From Bacillota bacterium (GTDB taxonomy: Bacteria; Bacillota; Clostridia; Acetivibrionales; DSM-1351): DNA of 10,605 nt. A model generated the notes under the pieces. It saw only the letters and a list, made by a program, of their open reading frames with translations, made no database searches and was not told the DNA's origin. Of the stretch, positions 1-7,784 are shown piece after piece (the first letter of the stretch is position 1; each line of letters opens with the position of its first letter). The stretch is taken from NCBI GenBank assembly GCA_023426005.1, contig JAFABO010000211.1, positions 1 to 10,605 on the forward strand, read 5' to 3'. Position numbers and translations under genes: made by a program.

Positions 1-1808
1 TATTTGAGCAGATAATAGATGCTGCTTTTGATTTCATAAATGAGCTGCTTTTGGTTGACAGTTCGGCGATATTTGTTTATGAAAACGATGGGTATTATAT
101 AAAAAAAGTTAAGGGTATTACAAAGAAGATCGAAAAAGTACCTGTGACCGCAGAGCTTGGAAATCTGGCAGCCTTCAATGGCAATATATTATATGAACGT
201 GAGAAAATAATTAAATTCTTTGATCCTGAAATTATTGATGGCTTGGCGGTAAATGCCGCTGTTCCCTTGATAATTGAAGGAAATTTATATGGTTTTATAT
301 TATTCCATAACAAGAGCATAGGAGAAGACGACTTTATAATTTCAGAAGCATTAATGAGGCTCATCAATAATGCATTGGAAAATTTCAGCAGATATGAAAA
401 GCTGGCAAAGGTAAATTCTGAATTAGATGAGAAAATCTTTAATCTTTTTGCCATAAACCAATCCTCAAAGATTCTTTTAAGCGAGCTACGCATGGATGTT
501 CTTTACAGCATTTCGGTTGATGTTTTTTCCGAGCTTACCCGCAGTAAGATAACAGGCTTTGTTCTTTTTGACGAAAAGTCTGAAAAGTTTGTGTTGAAGT
601 CCTATAAGGATGTTTTTTATAAAGTGAAGGATGCTCAAATAAACCTGGAGCTCAACAGAAGTGCCCGTATTGATCAAAATAAAGTCATCATAGACCTGGG
701 AAAAGCAGAAGACCTGGAATATTTGAACACGCTGTTTGATGAGGCCGCTGTCCAATTGGGACAGCTGGAGGCGAAATATGCGGTACTGATTTTAAAGCAG
801 AGCCAGCTGCTGGGTCTGGTTACTTTAAGTGAAACAGTTACAGGCGGAGAATATAGCTCGGGGATATTCGAGCTGATAGAGAGCCTGGCCTCATCAACCT
901 ATACTGCATTAAGCAATGCCATGCATTTCGGGCTTGTGAACGAGCAAAAGGCGCTGATCCAAAAAAAGCTGGACAAGCTCATTTCCTTAAACAGCTTAAC
1001 CAAGAATATAAGCAGTTCCATAAGGATAGACACATTGCTGGAGACCTGCACCAAAACACTCCAGATATCCTTTAATACTTCAAAGGGAGTTTTTTGCCTC
1101 TATAAGAAGGAGGCAAATGAATTTGAAATAGCAAGTACCATCAACCTGGACAACTGCAGCAAAAAGGTTATTACTCCAAATCAGAACTGGAAAAGGGTAT
1201 TTGAGGGGGACACCGTTTTTGCCATGGGACAGCAAAACCTTGCAGGTTATGTAGGTGAGAACCTGGCTGCTGAAATAGGTGAGGCACAGGGTGTGCTGCT
1301 GATACCTGTCTACATTGATATGATGGATATTGAAATACTTGGGCTTATGGCAGTATTTCAATATGACGATATTCAGCTGGATAATGAAGAGAACATGCTG
1401 ATTCTTGAAACAATAGCGGGAAGTATTGCGCCGGTTTTGAACAACCTTCTTATAATGCAGCTGCAGCAGAGATTTTTGCTGCCTAACTATATTGAGATAT
1501 TTAAAAATGATTTGAAAGAGGAAGTTAAGCAGGCCATTGAATACAATTTGGAGCTAACGGTTGTTCAAATAATTGATGAAGAAGGTTCATTGTTTAAAAA
1601 CAGTGAAGTTATTGATGATTTGAAGGAAAGCTTCAAAAAGGTTTACCCCTTTTCCTCAAATAATATATTTGTTATTGAAAATATAGATGGCAAGGAACTT
1701 GAAGAGAGTATAAAAAAATATACAAATGCCAAAAAACTTTATATAAGGAAAATGAAGCTGGGGACTGACTTCAAAAGCTTTGCCGGATTTTTTGATCTGT
1801 ACAGGTAA
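1..1808 (+). CDS. Multi-GAF-domain sensor protein, 5' end outside window
   Basis: The reading frame is open from base 3 with no stop, and codons before the TTG at 51 already read as GAF-like sequence, so the gene starts upstream; 601 residues are visible. Three consecutive GAF-like units can be seen: about 3-350 (partial), about 438-930 and about 975-1460. Each begins with a helical linker (for example LFAINQSSKIL and LISLNSLTKNISSSIRIDTLL) followed by alternating strands with typical GAF phrases such as AVPLIIEGNLYGFILF and VLLIPV...LGLMAVF. GAF domains bind small ligands or cyclic nucleotides, or mediate dimerisation. The last ~115 residues (about 1470-1808) follow the strand/helix order of a GGDEF domain but lack the signature. 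No membrane segment is visible, so it is probably cytosolic. It ends 35 bp before acpS in the same direction. The ligand and output are unknown; the assignment as a GAF signalling protein is fairly secure. Confidence 0.75.
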   Translation, partial: FEQIIDAAFDFINELLLVDSSAIFVYENDGYYIKKVKGITKKIEKVPVTAELGNLAAFNGNILYEREKIIKFFDPEIIDGLAVNAAVPLIIEGNLYGFILFHNKSIGEDDFIISEALMRLINNALENFSRYEKLAKVNSELDEKIFNLFAINQSSKILLSELRMDVLYSISVDVFSELTRSKITGFVLFDEKSEKFVLKSYKDVFYKVKDAQINLELNRSARIDQNKVIIDLGKAEDLEYLNTLFDEAAVQLGQLEAKYAVLILKQSQLLGLVTLSETVTGGEYSSGIFELIESLASSTYTALSNAMHFGLVNEQKALIQKKLDKLISLNSLTKNISSSIRIDTLLETCTKTLQISFNTSKGVFCLYKKEANEFEIASTINLDNCSKKVITPNQNWKRVFEGDTVFAMGQQNLAGYVGENLAAEIGEAQGVLLIPVYIDMMDIEILGLMAVFQYDDIQLDNEENMLILETIAGSIAPVLNNLLIMQLQQRFLLPNYIEIFKNDLKEEVKQAIEYNLELTVVQIIDEEGSLFKNSEVIDDLKESFKKVYPFSSNNIFVIENIDGKELEESIKKYTNAKKLYIRKMKLGTDFKSFAGFFDLYR

Positions 1809-1833
1809 TATAAGAAAAGGTGCGGTAAAATAT

Positions 1834-1838
1834 GGAGG
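1834..1838 (+). promoter_or_regulatory. Shine-Dalgarno of acpS, deciding a GTG start
   Basis: GGAGG lies 5 nt before GTG 1844. It overlaps the in-frame ATG at 1832, which therefore looks like part of the ribosome binding site rather than the start. The ATG itself has only a weak AAAAGG about 11 nt upstream. Confidence 0.6.
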
Positions 1839-1843
1839 CTGGT

Positions 1844-2236
1844 GTGGAATTACTTATAGGCACGGACATAATTGAAGTTAAAAGAATTAAGGACTTATTG
1901 GACAACGGAATAAAAGAAAGATTTTCAGCACGGATCTTTACATCTGAAGAGATCAAATATTGCGAAAGCAAAGGTGCTTCCAAATATCAGAGCTATGCGG
2001 CCAGGTTTGCGGGGAAGGAAGCCGTATCCAAGGCATTTGGCACGGGAATAGGAGAAAATGCGCTTTTTAATGAAATAGAGATACTCAATGACCAAAACGG
2101 CAAGCCACTTATAATCCTTCACGGGAGGGCAAAAAAATACTATGAAGGGCTGGGAGCTTCGGGTATATCAATTTCACTTTCCCATTGCCGGGAATACGCA
2201 GTTGCCTATGTTGCAATAACTATAAATAAGGTATGA
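1844..2236 (+). CDS. acpS: Holo-[acyl-carrier-protein] synthase AcpS
   Basis: AcpS transfers 4'-phosphopantetheine from coenzyme A to the conserved serine of apo-ACP, activating it for fatty acid synthesis in the cytosol. From GTG 1844 the protein has 130 residues, close to the usual ~120-126. The N-terminus LLIGTDIIEVKRI carries the Mg-binding Asp (D8). The second motif, RFAGKEAVSKAFGTGIG, carries the metal-binding Glu (E59). The C-terminal SISLSHCREYAVAYVAI is the usual final strand block. An in-frame ATG at 1832 would add four residues (MEAG), but GTG 1844 is preferred because of the ribosome binding site and the family-typical N-terminus. It follows the GAF gene by 35 bp and may share its transcript. 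Single-domain AcpS, not the larger Sfp type, is clear from the length and motifs. Confidence 0.95.
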   Translation: MELLIGTDIIEVKRIKDLLDNGIKERFSARIFTSEEIKYCESKGASKYQSYAARFAGKEAVSKAFGTGIGENALFNEIEILNDQNGKPLIILHGRAKKYYEGLGASGISISLSHCREYAVAYVAITINKV

Positions 2237-2241
2237 TATAA

Positions 2242-2279
2242 AGAAGCTTTCCGGGTAATTGGCCGGGAAGTTCTTGTTT
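2242..2279 (+). terminator. Possible intrinsic terminator after acpS
   Basis: CTTTCCGG (2247-2254) pairs with CCGGGAAG (2263-2270) as an 8-bp stem with one G-U pair and an 8-nt loop. The stem extends weakly by a few A-U and G-U pairs. It is followed by the U-rich TTCTTGTTT. The tail is interrupted, so termination may be partial. It lies between acpS and the nuclease gene in the same direction. Confidence 0.45.
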
Positions 2280-2295
2280 GTACTATAGGATTTTA

Positions 2296-2304
2296 GAGAG
2301 GTGG
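2296..2304 (+). promoter_or_regulatory. Shine-Dalgarno setting the GTG start of the nuclease gene
   Basis: GAGAGGTGG lies 6 nt before GTG 2311. The frame is open from TTG 2278, but codons before 2311 encode no recognisable metallophosphoesterase sequence and overlap the terminator-like tail. Confidence 0.6.
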
Positions 2305-2310
2305 TTTCAC

Positions 2311-3471
2311 GTGAAACAAGTATCTTTCCTGCATACGGCGGATATTCACCTGGATGCACCCTTTTCCTCCCTGGGTGATGAAGATAAAGCCGGTAAAAGA
2401 AAAAACGAACTTGAGTCCTGTTTGGGCCGAATTATTCAGAGGGTACAGGAGGCCGGCATAAATATTTTAATAATAAGCGGAGACTTATTCGAGGATAAAC
2501 ATATTAAAGGTTCTACAATACTTAAAGTAAAAAATTTATTTACTGAAATATATAATACTGAAATTGTCATTATTCCGGGCAATCATGACCCCCTATCGCA
2601 AAATTCCTTTTACAGGACAACTGTATGGGGCAGTAATGTACATATTTTAGAGGACCCGGAACAGGTATTGTATTTGGAAAAGTATAATACCTGTATTTAT
2701 AATCTGGGTGCTAAAAATAATGTGAGAACGGATATGGAATTAATTCCTGGTACCGGGCTTGCGAAGGACAGGTTCAATATCCTGCTATTGCATGGTACGG
2801 TTGATATTCCCTTTGAAGAGGATAACTATAATTCCATAACATCAAAGGAATTATTTTCACTTAATATGGACTATATTGCCCTGGGTCACATGCACTGCTA
2901 CAGTGAATTAAAAAATGAAAGCACGGTGATGGTAAACCCCGGAAGTCCGGAACCTTTAGGTTTTGATGAGGAAGGTGAGCACGGGTATGTGCAGGGCCTT
3001 TTAAGTATCTCGGAAGACTGTGAAAAGCAGTGTGATATAAGTTTTATCAAGGATGCCGCAAGGCACTATCATAACATCGATGTAAATATCAGCGGCTGCT
3101 CCGGGGATTCAGAAGTTGTTGAAAAGATCTGTCCGGCGGGACAAATGCCTGGTATGGGCCAATTCAGCTTTAAGGAAACTGATTTTTATAGGATAACGCT
3201 TACCGGATTTATCAGTAAAGATTATTCCCCTGATCTTGGGTTTATTCAGGAAACCTTAAGCAGCAGATGCTTTTATATCAAGCTGAGAAACCAGACCTCG
3301 GTCAAATTTGAATATGAGTGTTACCTGGAAGACCCGGGTATAAAGGGAGAGTTTATCCGCAGAATTCTGGACCTGCAGGAGGCTGAAGGATCACAGGAGA
3401 GGCGGGATACACTTTTTCTGGCCATGCAGTATGGGCTGCAGGCATTGGAAAACGAAAGGGTCGACGAATGA
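2311..3471 (+). CDS. YhaO/SbcD-like DNA repair exonuclease (metallophosphoesterase)
   Basis: The protein (386 aa from GTG 2311) is a calcineurin-like phosphoesterase of the Mre11/SbcD class, which degrades DNA ends with bound Mn as partner of an SMC-like ATPase. All metal-site motifs are present in order: HTADIHLDAPF (D11, H13), SGDLFED (D58), PGNHDP (N91, H92, D93), LLHGTV (H161) and ALGHMHCYSEL (H193, H195), followed by the family phrase NPGSPEPLGFDE. The ~150-residue C-terminal part would be the capping and partner-binding region and is poorly conserved to my eye. Its stop overlaps the ATPase start by 4 bp (ATGA), a coupling typical of nuclease/ATPase pairs. The DxHLDxPF form and the type of partner point to YhaO of Bacillus rather than classical SbcD. 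Nuclease function is inferred from the family. Confidence 0.88.
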   Translation: MKQVSFLHTADIHLDAPFSSLGDEDKAGKRKNELESCLGRIIQRVQEAGINILIISGDLFEDKHIKGSTILKVKNLFTEIYNTEIVIIPGNHDPLSQNSFYRTTVWGSNVHILEDPEQVLYLEKYNTCIYNLGAKNNVRTDMELIPGTGLAKDRFNILLLHGTVDIPFEEDNYNSITSKELFSLNMDYIALGHMHCYSELKNESTVMVNPGSPEPLGFDEEGEHGYVQGLLSISEDCEKQCDISFIKDAARHYHNIDVNISGCSGDSEVVEKICPAGQMPGMGQFSFKETDFYRITLTGFISKDYSPDLGFIQETLSSRCFYIKLRNQTSVKFEYECYLEDPGIKGEFIRRILDLQEAEGSQERRDTLFLAMQYGLQALENERVDE

Positions 3472-5603
3472 AAATCAGAAAACTTTACATACGTGGATTC
3501 GGCAAAATAAAAGAATTTGAGCTTGAGCCGTCAAAAAATATAAATGTCATTTATGGTCCTAATGAGAGCGGTAAATCAACAATTATGGCTTTTATAAAAG
3601 CTATTCTGTTCGGATTGAAGGGCGGCAGGGCCGACAGGGAGGGAACAGCGGCCGAAGCCAGGAGATACAGGCCCTGGGGCAATTCCCAATATGGAGGATA
3701 TATTAACTTTGAAATGGATGCCCTTACGTCCTACAGACTGGACAGGGACTTTGATAAAAACAGCGTGAAACTTTACGACCGGGAGTTTAATGATGTTACA
3801 GGTCTTTATTCAGCTGCCAGGGATGGTAAGGGGATTGCCGAGAAGCTGCTGGGAGTAAACGAGGGTTTGTTTGAAAGAACAGTGTATATAAGGCAGCTGG
3901 GAACAAAAATTGATAAGGCATCGTCCAAAGAATTGATTGACAGGATATCAAATATTTGTCAAAGCGGTTATGAGGATATATCATATAAAAAGGCCCATAC
4001 GGCTCTGAAGGAGGCGCTGAAATCACAGGTCGGCACCGAGAGGAGCTTCACCCGGCCGCTGGATATAATAAACAGGAGGTTGGGTGAGCTCGGTCTGATG
4101 CAAAAGAAGCTCAGGGAGGAAGAGGAAAGCCAGACAGCCGCCAAATGTGAATTGGAACGCATGGATTCGGAAATAGCCGTTCTTGCCGGTATTGAAGAAC
4201 TTTTTACACTGGCGGGTGAATTCCTGGACGCAAGGGAAAGGCTCGGTCTGCAGAAGAGAAATGCAGAAGAAATGCGGTTTCTGAAGGCTGGAGCAGGGCT
4301 TCTGCGGGAAAATATCGCCAGGCTTACAGGAGAGGCAGCAGTGCTGGGGCAGGAAGTTGCAGAAACAACCCTTGAGGAGAGCAAACTGGAGGAAGACTTT
4401 AACAGATTGAGCCGGACTGTTTCTGAAGAGGATGTAAAAAACCTTGGAAAACAGGTAAAGGTTTTGAGTATAACAGGAATTCTTACACTGTCAGCTGCAA
4501 TAGGTTGTGCGCTGGGGACTGTCATATTTAACCTGCTGCCGCTGTATTTTACTGCCATACCTTCTCTGGCTTTTATTATTGCCGGTGCTTTCAGTGCTGT
4601 AAAAGGGAACAGGTTCAGGAAACTGGAGAGAGAACAGCTGGAGCTGGCCGGCAGGGAGAAGCTGCTATGGCAGCAGCTTGAAAATATCAGAAATGTTAAG
4701 TCTGCCGCGTCAAACCAACTTGCAGGTCTGTCTGAACGTCTTGCAATTGAAAAATTGCAGTATGAACAGCAGGTAAGAAGGCTGGAGAATATTGAGCCGG
4801 CCCTAAGGCAGCAGGAGCCGGAGCAATTGGAAAGCAGGGTTGACACCTTGTCAATGGAAATAATCCGGTTGCTGGAGGCTTTGGGTGTTAGCGGAACCTT
4901 GCCAAAAGGTGAGGCCATTCTGGCAGAAAGTATAATTGAGAATCCGGCTGGGGGACAGCGTAAGGAAGTGGACAGGGTACAGAAATTTTATGCAGGACAG
5001 CTCCAGCAAAAACGGATTGCTAAGGCGGCTTTGGAACTTCAATTAAAAAACCTGATCAGCACTGCAGACACTGAAGCTGTCGAGCAGGAATTTTACAGGC
5101 TGGCACAGCAGAAAAAAGCACTTGAGCAAAGAGGAGAGGCCTTGCAGCTGGCAATGACAACGCTTGAAGAAGCGGCACGGGAGGTGCGGAAGAAATTCCT
5201 TCCAATAATGAACAAGGCTTTCAGCAGCACATTTTCAGGCTTGACCTCTCAGAAATATACAGAAATAAAAGCCGGAGACAACCTGAGTATAATGCTGAGC
5301 GATCCGGGGAGCGAAACCATGGTGCCTGTACCGGTGCTGAGCAACGGTACGGCTGATCAGCTCTACCTTGCACTGAGGGTTGCAATATCTGAAGCTGTAT
5401 TGAAGAATAATGAGCAGCTTCCCCTAATTCTGGATGAGCCCTTTGCGCAGTATGATGACATCAGAACAGAAAATGCATTGAGACTTATAAATGAACTGGG
5501 CAGGAAACAGCAGGTTATGATATTTACCTGCAAGCAGCGGGAGGTTGAAATGATAAGTGAATTAACCGGGGGAAATGCATGTAAAATCTGTTCATTGACA
5601 TAA
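3468..5603 (+). CDS. YhaN/SbcC-like SMC-family ATPase with central membrane hairpin
   Basis: This 711-residue protein is the predicted ATPase partner of the upstream nuclease. The N-terminal lobe has Walker A, GPNESGKST (residues 30-38). The C-terminal lobe has the ABC-type signature LSNGTADQLYLALRVAIS (from 624) and Walker B LPLILDEPF (D656, E657), followed by QYDD. Between them lie two Glu/Lys/Leu/Gln-rich coiled-coil arms, about 200-330 and 380-560. At the point between the arms, residues 335-356 and 359-378 form two hydrophobic segments resembling a transmembrane hairpin. No CxxC zinc hook is seen; the few cysteines are isolated. From memory Bacillus YhaN is longer (over 900 aa), so this version has short arms. 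Start ATG 3468 is fixed by the ATGA overlap. The shared promoter is not obvious; transcription may come from upstream genes or from a weak site near 2259-2286. Role in DNA-end repair is inferred from the family. Confidence 0.85.
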   Translation: MKIRKLYIRGFGKIKEFELEPSKNINVIYGPNESGKSTIMAFIKAILFGLKGGRADREGTAAEARRYRPWGNSQYGGYINFEMDALTSYRLDRDFDKNSVKLYDREFNDVTGLYSAARDGKGIAEKLLGVNEGLFERTVYIRQLGTKIDKASSKELIDRISNICQSGYEDISYKKAHTALKEALKSQVGTERSFTRPLDIINRRLGELGLMQKKLREEEESQTAAKCELERMDSEIAVLAGIEELFTLAGEFLDARERLGLQKRNAEEMRFLKAGAGLLRENIARLTGEAAVLGQEVAETTLEESKLEEDFNRLSRTVSEEDVKNLGKQVKVLSITGILTLSAAIGCALGTVIFNLLPLYFTAIPSLAFIIAGAFSAVKGNRFRKLEREQLELAGREKLLWQQLENIRNVKSAASNQLAGLSERLAIEKLQYEQQVRRLENIEPALRQQEPEQLESRVDTLSMEIIRLLEALGVSGTLPKGEAILAESIIENPAGGQRKEVDRVQKFYAGQLQQKRIAKAALELQLKNLISTADTEAVEQEFYRLAQQKKALEQRGEALQLAMTTLEEAAREVRKKFLPIMNKAFSSTFSGLTSQKYTEIKAGDNLSIMLSDPGSETMVPVPVLSNGTADQLYLALRVAISEAVLKNNEQLPLILDEPFAQYDDIRTENALRLINELGRKQQVMIFTCKQREVEMISELTGGNACKICSLT

Positions 5604-5623
5604 CATTAAAATCAAAATATAGT
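5595..5623 (+). promoter_or_regulatory. Strong sigma-A-type promoter for the SH3/NlpC lipoprotein gene
   Basis: A perfect -35 TTGACA (5595-5600), a 17-nt spacer and TATAGT (5618-5623) match the vegetative consensus closely. The -35 box overlaps the last codons of the ATPase gene (TTG ACA TAA). The -10 is 32 nt before the lipoprotein start, so the gene can be transcribed independently. Confidence 0.75.
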
Positions 5624-5655
5624 AAAACTATTAAAATGTATTCTTATGAGGCAAT

Positions 5656-6582
5656 ATGATGAAACAACGAATTACAAGACTGATTTTATTATTTATAACT
5701 TTTGTAATTGCGCTGACTGGCTGCGGCAGCAGGGATATACCTGTAACAAAGAATGAGCAGCTTTTAAGCGGCATAACTCCTGAAAACGCGGCAATAGTTA
5801 CCGAAGCTGTGGTGGATATGTTCGATAAACCGGACATACTCGGTATCCGCCTGACCCAGGTACTGTACAATCAGGTTGTAAAAGTTATTAAAGAAGAGAG
5901 TTCCTGGACTAATATAAAATTACTGGATGGCAGTTCAGGTTGGGTTAAAAGTAAATATATAAGCAGAAATACCGGCAGTGTAACTGACGGCGGCATTAAA
6001 AACAGGATAATTGTTACAGCTAAAACCATAGATATTTTTACCGGAGCAAACAATGCGGTAAATTTCAAGAAGATTGTGCTTGGAACCGAGCTGTATTCCA
6101 CCGGAAAGACAAAAACCGGGTATGATGTCCTGCTTCCCGATAACAAGAAAGGCTGGGTAGAGGAAGGCGGAGTGATTGCAGTTCCCATAGAGGATAACAT
6201 CATTCCTAAAACAAGTAAGGATGAATTTATTCAAACCATAAAAAAATTTGAAGGTACAATATTTATTATGGGAGGCATCAGCAGGTGGGGAGTTGACTCC
6301 TCCGGCCTCGCATATATCTGCAGCAAGATAAATGGCGTTGACATACCAAGGGATATGGTAAAAATGAGTAAAACGGGAACCGAAGTGGAGTCCGAAAATA
6401 TTCAGCCGGGAGATCTCATCTTTTTCAGTACCGACAGCCTGAAGAAAGATATGTATGATGTGGGTGTTTATATAGGAGATAATAAGTTCGTGCATTCCAG
6501 CGCCTCAAGAGGTGTCCTTAATGAGACGCTGGAGGACAGTTATTTCAAGGATAGAATATTAACCGTGAGGAGAATATTCTAG
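5656..6582 (+). CDS. Lipoprotein with SH3b-like repeats and degenerate NlpC/P60 domain
   Basis: The 308-residue product starts with a lipoprotein signal: basic MMKQR, a hydrophobic stretch, then lipobox L-T-G-C with Cys23 as the lipid anchor, so it should sit on the outer face of the membrane. Residues about 45-105 and 112-178 look like two SH3b units; each ends in a GWV motif (SSGWVKSKYI and KKGWVEEGG). Residues about 190-308 are an NlpC/P60 fold with VDSSGLAYICS, IPRD, QPGDLIFF, VGVYIGDNKFVHSS. The layout resembles YkfC-type endopeptidases that cut cell-wall peptides. The catalytic Cys of the usual DCSGL is Ser215 here, and the His of the usual HVGIYIG is Asp268; only His280 remains. It is therefore probably not an active cysteine peptidase. 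ATG 5659 is equally plausible, with GAGG 7 nt upstream against 4 nt for 5656. It has its own promoter and converges with the next gene. Confidence 0.85.
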   Translation: MMKQRITRLILLFITFVIALTGCGSRDIPVTKNEQLLSGITPENAAIVTEAVVDMFDKPDILGIRLTQVLYNQVVKVIKEESSWTNIKLLDGSSGWVKSKYISRNTGSVTDGGIKNRIIVTAKTIDIFTGANNAVNFKKIVLGTELYSTGKTKTGYDVLLPDNKKGWVEEGGVIAVPIEDNIIPKTSKDEFIQTIKKFEGTIFIMGGISRWGVDSSGLAYICSKINGVDIPRDMVKMSKTGTEVESENIQPGDLIFFSTDSLKKDMYDVGVYIGDNKFVHSSASRGVLNETLEDSYFKDRILTVRRIF

Positions 6583-6671
6583 TGGTATGCAATATCTAAG
6601 CCGTATTGCGGTGTTTAAAATTCACCTCACCGGACAATAAGCGTTTCAGATGCTACCGGCCACTATGCCAT

Positions 6672-7784
6672 TTATCCCAGAACCAGCTTTCCAAGTAGTT
6701 CTGCTATGTCGGAAGCAGAATGTGGCTTTCCCAGGAATTTGGAGTTTTCGCGCATTATGTTGAGAGTTACAGGGTCATTTGCGACCTGTGACAAAACACT
6801 TATGAGCTGGCCCGAATCTTCTATCTTGTTGGCTGCGCCACTTCTTATCAAAAAGTTTGCATTGCCTTCCTCCTGACCCGGTATGGGAGAAATTATAAAA
6901 ATCGGAAGACCTTTGACCAGAGCCTCGGAGATAGTCATACCTCCGGGCTTTGTTATTAATAGATCGGATATATCCATAAGCTCATTAATCTTATCCGTAT
7001 AACTTAAAACAAGTACCTTTTTATTGCTATTTCCGGCACTGAGTTCAAGTTGAGTTTTAAGCTTCTGATTTGTACCGGTTACAGCTATAATCTGAATATC
7101 TATATCGCAATCCAGCAATGAGGCCATGGTGTTGTCAATATTGCCAAAACCCATACCTCCTCCCATCACAAGGACCGTAAACTTATCTTCCAGCCCCAGT
7201 TCCCGTTTGAGTTTTTTCTTGTCGACCCGGGTAAGGAATTTGGGTGAGACAGGAATGCCATATGGAAAAATAATATTTCCGGGAATCCCCCTTTGCATCA
7301 TCTCCAATTTCATTGAATCATTAGCTACAATAAATGCATCCATACCGCTGTCCAGCCAAAGAGAGTGGACCACATAGTCGGTTAAAATGGCGACGGTGGG
7401 GATTTTTATTTTATTTTTTTCCTTTAAGGAAGACAGCATCTGCATAGGAAAAGGGTGAGTACACACAATTGCAGAAGGTCCATAATCATTTATAAGGCTA
7501 TTGAGCTTAAAGGATAATAGCTTATTCAGTGCTTTGCTGATATCGTAAATACCGGTACCCCTACCTGACGCGGTATATAATCTGCTGTACAGCCCCGGAC
7601 TTCTTTTAAGGGCACCAAGGTAGCTGCTGACAACAATTTTATCTACGATCGGATTTATATATTTAAGCGTATCCAGAATATCGACCGACCATCCTGTAAA
7701 CTGCCTTTCAATTGATTCCTTCAACGCTTCGGCAGCCTTCATGTGACCTGTTCCTACAGATACATACAGTATTAATACCCTCAT
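6672..7784 (-). CDS. UgtP/MGDG-synthase-like glycolipid glycosyltransferase
   Basis: The 370-residue protein is a GT28-fold glycosyltransferase of the monogalactosyldiacylglycerol synthase / processive diacylglycerol glucosyltransferase (UgtP, YpfP) group. Such enzymes move a sugar from a UDP-sugar to diacylglycerol at the inner membrane face, making glycolipids and, in Bacillus, the lipoteichoic acid anchor. Seen in the sequence: N-terminal VGTGHMKAAEAL (G11-H14 loop), CTHPFP near 108-113, LTDYVVH at 134-140, the glycine loop MGGGMGFGN (207-215), and the donor-site block KPGGMTISEA (279-288) followed by PIPGQEEGN (300-308), which is characteristic of this group. MurG is less likely because of these motifs and the absence of its lipid-sugar signature. 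The frame is open 21 codons further upstream, but ATG 7784 is chosen because GGAG (plus-strand 7791-7794) lies 6 nt before it and the protein begins directly with the first beta strand. The sugar and acceptor cannot be read from sequence. Confidence 0.85.
   Translation of the reverse strand: MRVLILYVSVGTGHMKAAEALKESIERQFTGWSVDILDTLKYINPIVDKIVVSSYLGALKRSPGLYSRLYTASGRGTGIYDISKALNKLLSFKLNSLINDYGPSAIVCTHPFPMQMLSSLKEKNKIKIPTVAILTDYVVHSLWLDSGMDAFIVANDSMKLEMMQRGIPGNIIFPYGIPVSPKFLTRVDKKKLKRELGLEDKFTVLVMGGGMGFGNIDNTMASLLDCDIDIQIIAVTGTNQKLKTQLELSAGNSNKKVLVLSYTDKINELMDISDLLITKPGGMTISEALVKGLPIFIISPIPGQEEGNANFLIRSGAANKIEDSGQLISVLSQVANDPVTLNIMRENSKFLGKPHSASDIAELLGKLVLG

Noticed and set aside
2259..2286. 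Promoter for the nuclease-ATPase pair (TTGGCC, 16 nt, TACTAT)
   Set aside because: Each box matches only four of six positions and the -35 lies inside the terminator-like hairpin; too weak to list as a feature.
3968..4918. A 316-codon open frame on the minus strand inside the ATPase gene
   Set aside because: It is Ser/Leu-rich low-complexity sequence antisense to the coiled-coil coding region, with no recognisable motif; it is a mirror of Glu/Lys/Leu-rich codons.
5935..6495. A 186-codon minus-strand open frame antisense to the lipoprotein gene
   Set aside because: No family motif; the plus-strand frame has a lipobox, SH3b-like repeats and NlpC/P60 motifs and its own promoter.
6588..6671. 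Possible bidirectional terminator between the convergent lipoprotein and glycosyltransferase genes
   Set aside because: Only short inverted repeats are present (GCAATA/TATTGC at 6589-6594 and 6604-6609, and GGTG/CACC), with no proper T-run on either strand.
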